This document shows, one piece after another, positions 41,628 through 44,772 of a stretch of DNA of 44,772 nt. How positions within the stretch are numbered: the stretch's first letter is position 1; each line of letters begins with the position of its first letter. Source of the DNA: Halomonas campaniensis (GTDB lineage Bacteria > Pseudomonadota > Gammaproteobacteria > Pseudomonadales > Halomonadaceae); assembly GCF_014193375.1 (NCBI RefSeq), contig NZ_JACHZF010000028.1, forward strand, positions 1-44,772. Reading direction: 5' to 3'. Below the pieces are notes generated by a model that worked only from the letters and a program-made list of their open reading frames with translations, was not told where the DNA came from and searched no databases. A program made the position numbers and the translations under genes.

Positions 41628-43349
41628 TTAGGTTTGCAAGGTGTGATATGATTTATCAAACTGTTGAGATACTGCCTCTGCTCTTAGTGCGTCTCTGCAT
41701 TTTTCCCTTGAGGTCACGCAGTTCTCTTTCATAATGCTGTCAAGTGTTTCTGCAACCTTTGTGAAATGTTTTGATAGCAGCTCTTCATCAGAAAAGGTGT
41801 CAAGTATTTTTTGGCACGCTCTGTTTTGCTCTGTTTTTTTCATATTGAAGATGTCGCGACCGCTTGTGACCTCTTTTCCAATTGCTGAGAGGAAGTAGTA
41901 TTTGTAAATGCTCCATGAGCTGTTTATGCGCTTGTTTCTTATGGAAAAATCTGTTTTGTAGGCCGCGAATGCTGCTGTATGGTATGGTACGACAGAATGA
42001 GACTCCTTGAATAATCTGTCTGAAAAGTCATTTCTTATCCCGCGGTAGTCGCGAGCGGATCTGTGAGGCTGAAAAAGAAACATTGCAGCAATTGACTTGA
42101 CAAGGTCGCTAGGCCGAAAGATTCTAGTTCTTTCAAGTATCTCATTGCGGTACTGGTTTTCTCTTCTTTCTATGAAGAGTTGGAGGTCAGTGTTTTGCTC
42201 TCTGCAGTATTCTTCAAGGTTCTTCATGAACGTGGTTAGCGCCCAGAATTGGTCATCCTTAACCTCGTTTTGTTTATTGGTTCCAATTATTATTCTGGAC
42301 ACAAAGTCGGCATCATTGCTGCCTATGAGCCTGAAAGGAACGTTTATATCTTTGCGATTTTCGCCTGCCATGAATAAGATGTTGCTTGTTTGGCAGCCGT
42401 TTACTATTTGGTAGTCCTCTAAGTGGAAAGTGTCGCCTTTCCTATTTATTTCCTTTGACACAACTGTGACGCCATTGTTCTTAAATATGAATGAATCTTG
42501 ATCTCCGTTCTTGATTTCATCAAGTATTCCTTTGTTTATGGCGGAGTTTTCATTGAAATCACGAATGTTGTCAAAAAAGACTGCTTTGTTTATTCTTCTT
42601 TCCGAGCCTTCTCCTGAAGAAATGGTTGCGAGTTTTACAAGCTCTTCTGCAGACACATATCCAAGAAAAGCTTGTTGGACTGATGGGTGTTCAGGAAGAG
42701 TTATTGGTTTTTTTATGTCAATACTTTCTGATATTGAGTTTGTTGCTGAACGGTATCCGGTCTGAAGGTCTTTTGCTCCATACGCCTCAATTTCAACATT
42801 GCTGAATATGTTGAGGTCCAATAGGTTCTGCTTTCTTTCTCGTATTAGTTTAGATATTTGCTTGCTTTTTTCACCTGTCCCGGTTGAAACAAAGAAAAGG
42901 CGTAGTGTGGGATTTTGCTTAAGAACTTGTTCGTAAACCTTGTCTTTGGCTGCTATAAGGTCGGATAATTGCTCGGTGGGAGATATAAATGTCCCGTTGA
43001 AAAATTCAGCTACAGCGTCAAAGAATTTTGACATTTCACCGTAGTCAAGTTTCTCGCTGGTTTTTGATTGGAAAAAATTGAACTCTATGGAATGGTTTTT
43101 ACCTCCTGTAAGAGCGCTGGAGATTTCATCAGAGTTTGTGCATATTTCCCCTTGGATCATGATTGAGATGCCGTCGATCCCAAATTCATCGCCCTGAAGG
43201 TGAGCCGAGAAAGGGTCTATTGTATCCGTAAGAATTCCATTTGATATTGAAAATATAGTAAAAATTTCAAATAGCTCGCTTTCAGAAAGCTCGCTTCTCT
43301 TGGTTTTTTCTTCAAAGGACTTAAGCTGTGCTTTGATTACGGGATTCAT
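41628..43349 (-). CDS. AIPR-family (abortive phage infection) protein on an A+T-rich island
   Basis: A 573-residue protein of the AIPR family, named for abortive infection phage resistance. The diagnostic region is FFDNIRDFNENSAINKGI (near 253), FIFKNNGVTVVSKEI, and the family hallmark YQIVNGCQTSNILF (near 313), followed by VPFRLIGSNDADFVSRIIIGTN and KDDQFWAL. No nuclease or ATPase motif is obvious by eye. The N-terminal 200 residues carry the family's usual 'F..A.DG.ID' style part, here EFGIDGISIMI with the following IEFNFFQSK, reminiscent of a degenerate PD-(D/E)XK fold (DG and a Q.K pair). Codon use and base composition are strikingly A+T-rich against all neighbours, indicating transfer. 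ATG 43349 has AGGAG. Confidence 0.9.
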   Translation of the reverse strand: MNPVIKAQLKSFEEKTKRSELSESELFEIFTIFSISNGILTDTIDPFSAHLQGDEFGIDGISIMIQGEICTNSDEISSALTGGKNHSIEFNFFQSKTSEKLDYGEMSKFFDAVAEFFNGTFISPTEQLSDLIAAKDKVYEQVLKQNPTLRLFFVSTGTGEKSKQISKLIRERKQNLLDLNIFSNVEIEAYGAKDLQTGYRSATNSISESIDIKKPITLPEHPSVQQAFLGYVSAEELVKLATISSGEGSERRINKAVFFDNIRDFNENSAINKGILDEIKNGDQDSFIFKNNGVTVVSKEINRKGDTFHLEDYQIVNGCQTSNILFMAGENRKDINVPFRLIGSNDADFVSRIIIGTNKQNEVKDDQFWALTTFMKNLEEYCREQNTDLQLFIERRENQYRNEILERTRIFRPSDLVKSIAAMFLFQPHRSARDYRGIRNDFSDRLFKESHSVVPYHTAAFAAYKTDFSIRNKRINSSWSIYKYYFLSAIGKEVTSGRDIFNMKKTEQNRACQKILDTFSDEELLSKHFTKVAETLDSIMKENCVTSREKCRDALRAEAVSQQFDKSYHTLQT

Positions 43350-43387
43350 TTTTTGCTCCTGCGTTGGTTGGCGTTTTTTTGTTTATT

Positions 43388-43393
43388 ATTGTA
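43388..43393 (-). promoter_or_regulatory. Candidate -10 of the AIPR gene
   Basis: TACAAT on the minus strand (complement of 43388-43393), 38 bp before the AIPR start codon. The -35 region is weak: GGTTAT at 17-bp spacing. The 5' leader is A/T-rich. Confidence 0.35.
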
Positions 43394-43425
43394 ACACCTG
43401 GATTCATAGAATAACCGCAGCACTT

Positions 43426-43488
43426 TGGTCCACCCGGTAGAAGCAAGAGAGAGTCTGCAGTGGGCGGGGATGATGCCTGTGTGGACCA
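43426..43488. repeat. 8-bp inverted repeat at the right edge of the AIPR island
   Basis: TGGTCCAC (43426-43433) and GTGGACCA (43481-43488) bracket 47 bp that return to normal G+C content. It may be a remnant of a mobile element end or an integration scar; no transposase is nearby and no target-site duplication is visible, so this remains a guess. Confidence 0.3.
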
Positions 43489-43538
43489 GTTCCTAGGGCA
43501 AGGTCATGCTGGGAGCTTCGGTGAGCAACAGCTCCCCA

Positions 43539-44672
43539 TCACGCCTCGCCCTCCACCTCCTGACTCACCACCACCCGATTCCTTCCGCCGTGCTTGCCGG
43601 CGTAAAGGGCCTGGTCGGCCTGGTGGATCAGGGCGTCCAGGTCGGTTGCCTCGTCGAGGACACCGGCGATGCCGATGGTGACGGTCAGGCGGTGGTCGGG
43701 AATAGCCTCCATCACCGCAAGCTCGCTGACCTTCTGCTGCAGCCGCTCCGCCACCATCTGCGCGTCCTTCGGATGAGTGTCCGGCAGGGCGACGATGAAC
43801 TCCTCGCCGCCGAAGCGGCCGATCACATCCTGGGGCCGGAGGGACGCCTTGCAGGTCTCCGCGATCGCCTTGAGCACCGAGTCGCCCTGGCCGTGCCCCC
43901 AGTTATCGTTGATGGCCTTGAAGTGGTCCACGTCGATCATGAACAGGCTGAACGGTGACCGGTCGAACTGCGCGCGCTGCAGCAGCTCCCGGGCGCGCTC
44001 CATGAAGTGACCGCGAGCGTCCAGGCCAGTCAAACCATCCTGCTCGGCGACACTGCGCAGCTGGGCTTCCAGCGACTTGCGGTGGGCGATCTCCTCGACC
44101 AGCTGGCGGTTCTGCACCCGCTCCTCCTCCAGCAGCGCGAACTGCCTGCGCTGCAGCGTTTCCAGGCGCAACAGGGCGAAGAACCCCACGGCGTTGGTCA
44201 TGATCAGCAGCAGCGAGATGCGCAGCACGACCACGGCGGGAGTGTCGGCCGCCATTACCGCCGCGGCCAGGAAGCCCAGGTTCAGGTAGAGGCTGGCAGT
44301 GGCCACCACGGGCAGCAGGTTGGGGATCAGCAGGTAGAACGCCATGGTGGCCACCACCACCGCAGTGACCTGAGTGGGAAGGCTCTCGGGGCGCAGGGGA
44401 ACGATCAGGATGATGGCCGTGGCCAGTATCCACAGGGGCAGGGCATGCAGCCACATCCGGCGGCTGTAGTCACCGACGCGGCCGATCACGAAGGCCAGCA
44501 CCAGGCAGGAAACCACCACCACCAGGCGCATGGCGAGCAGCAGATAGAGTGCCGGGCCCAGGCCGACGAAGTGGTAGTCGGAGATGGCGAACATGCCGAA
44601 GACCAGGGCCGCCACGATCAGCGTCACGCAGGACTCGCGTCGAACCCGGGGGGCGACCTCCCGGCGATACAT
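43539..44672 (-). CDS. Membrane-bound GGDEF diguanylate cyclase
   Basis: A 377-residue protein. Residues 1-190 contain about six membrane segments (for example LIVAALVFGMFAI, YLLLAMRLVVVVSCLVLAFVI, LWILATAIILIV), a MASE-like sensor. A short coiled coil (ETLQRRQFALLEEERVQNRQ) leads to GGDEF, active-site FGGEEF near 289, preceded by RPQD exactly five residues upstream (the I-site for product feedback). DGLTGL and ALYAGKHGGRNRV complete the domain. It should make c-di-GMP. ATG 44672 has GGGAGGG. Confidence 0.92.
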   Translation of the reverse strand: MYRREVAPRVRRESCVTLIVAALVFGMFAISDYHFVGLGPALYLLLAMRLVVVVSCLVLAFVIGRVGDYSRRMWLHALPLWILATAIILIVPLRPESLPTQVTAVVVATMAFYLLIPNLLPVVATASLYLNLGFLAAAVMAADTPAVVVLRISLLLIMTNAVGFFALLRLETLQRRQFALLEEERVQNRQLVEEIAHRKSLEAQLRSVAEQDGLTGLDARGHFMERARELLQRAQFDRSPFSLFMIDVDHFKAINDNWGHGQGDSVLKAIAETCKASLRPQDVIGRFGGEEFIVALPDTHPKDAQMVAERLQQKVSELAVMEAIPDHRLTVTIGIAGVLDEATDLDALIHQADQALYAGKHGGRNRVVVSQEVEGEA

Positions 44673-44754
44673 CGCTTCCCTCCCCCACTGTCAAGCTAGT
44701 TGGAGCCTCAGCGGCTGTTAGACTCTGAACGATGTGGGGCGTGACGAGGTTCCG

Positions 44755-44772
44755 ATGAAGTACTCCGACGAG
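44755..44772 (+). CDS. Start of an unidentified rightward gene (cut by window end)
   Basis: ATG 44755 begins MKYSDE and runs off the end. GAGG lies seven bases upstream, so this is a reasonable start. It is divergent from the GGDEF gene with an 82-bp gap. Six codons do not allow identification. Confidence 0.45.

Noticed and set aside
43426..43488. Miniature inverted-repeat transposable element at the island edge
   Set aside because: Only 8 bp are inverted, with no visible flanking target duplication and no second copy in the window; kept as a weak repeat only.
1..44772. CRISPR arrays, tRNA or rRNA genes, complete insertion sequences
   Set aside because: No regularly spaced direct repeats, no tRNA-like cloverleaf sequence and no transposase-like protein were found on reading the intergenic regions.

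Overview
This window looks like a chromosomal segment of a halophilic or halotolerant gammaproteobacterium, most likely Halomonadaceae. The reasons are the high G+C throughout, an NhaD-type Na+/H+ antiporter, acidic protein tails, and families that commonly co-occur in that group (DUF3581, DUF3422, an sll1863-like stress protein, many c-di-GMP proteins). The taxon is inferred from gene content; no rRNA or marker gene is present. I see no tRNA, rRNA, CRISPR array or complete insertion sequence.

Layout. 1-4.5 kb: a leftward three-gene unit with a small PstS-like periplasmic protein, an outer-membrane barrel and a Cache-PAS-GGDEF-EAL sensor. 4.9-10 kb: nhaD and a 1146-residue AsmA/TamB-like protein with a six-fold internal repeat. 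10-19.3 kb: mostly housekeeping and stress genes (DUF3581, fhs, tandem UspA, acyltransferase, secreted esterase, ChrA, CorA/ZntB-like, DUF3422). 19.3-26.8 kb: the most unusual block, a leftward train of two B12-binding radical SAM proteins, two GNAT-like proteins, a GH3-family acyl-adenylating enzyme and an MFS transporter. Its first five genes are joined by 4-base stop/start overlaps. The first gene carries a single-base frameshift exactly between its B12-binding and radical SAM domains. A divergent membrane acyltransferase and a shared 23-bp imperfect palindrome flank it.

28.3-36 kb: small conserved genes (DUF1289, DUF3820, cold-shock protein), an EAL protein followed by a 40-codon relic of a PAS-GGDEF gene, DUF1499, a methyltransferase, a nitroreductase, a deaminase/phosphoesterase pair, a higBA toxin-antitoxin module with operator and promoter overlapping, and a DapA-family aldolase. 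36-41 kb: a voltage-sensor-like membrane protein without a visible pore, a CbiX-type chelatase with one degenerate half, an ABM/coiled-coil/nucleosidase operon, and a YbfB-type MFS transporter.

41.5-43.4 kb: an abrupt A+T-rich island holding one AIPR-family (abortive-infection) gene, bounded by a DUF427 gene with a suspect 3' end and by a GGDEF gene. The island reads as recently acquired defence cargo. The radical SAM/GNAT/GH3 operon is the best candidate for an uncharacterised biosynthetic system. Three c-di-GMP proteins plus one relic show dense, actively rearranging second-messenger signalling.
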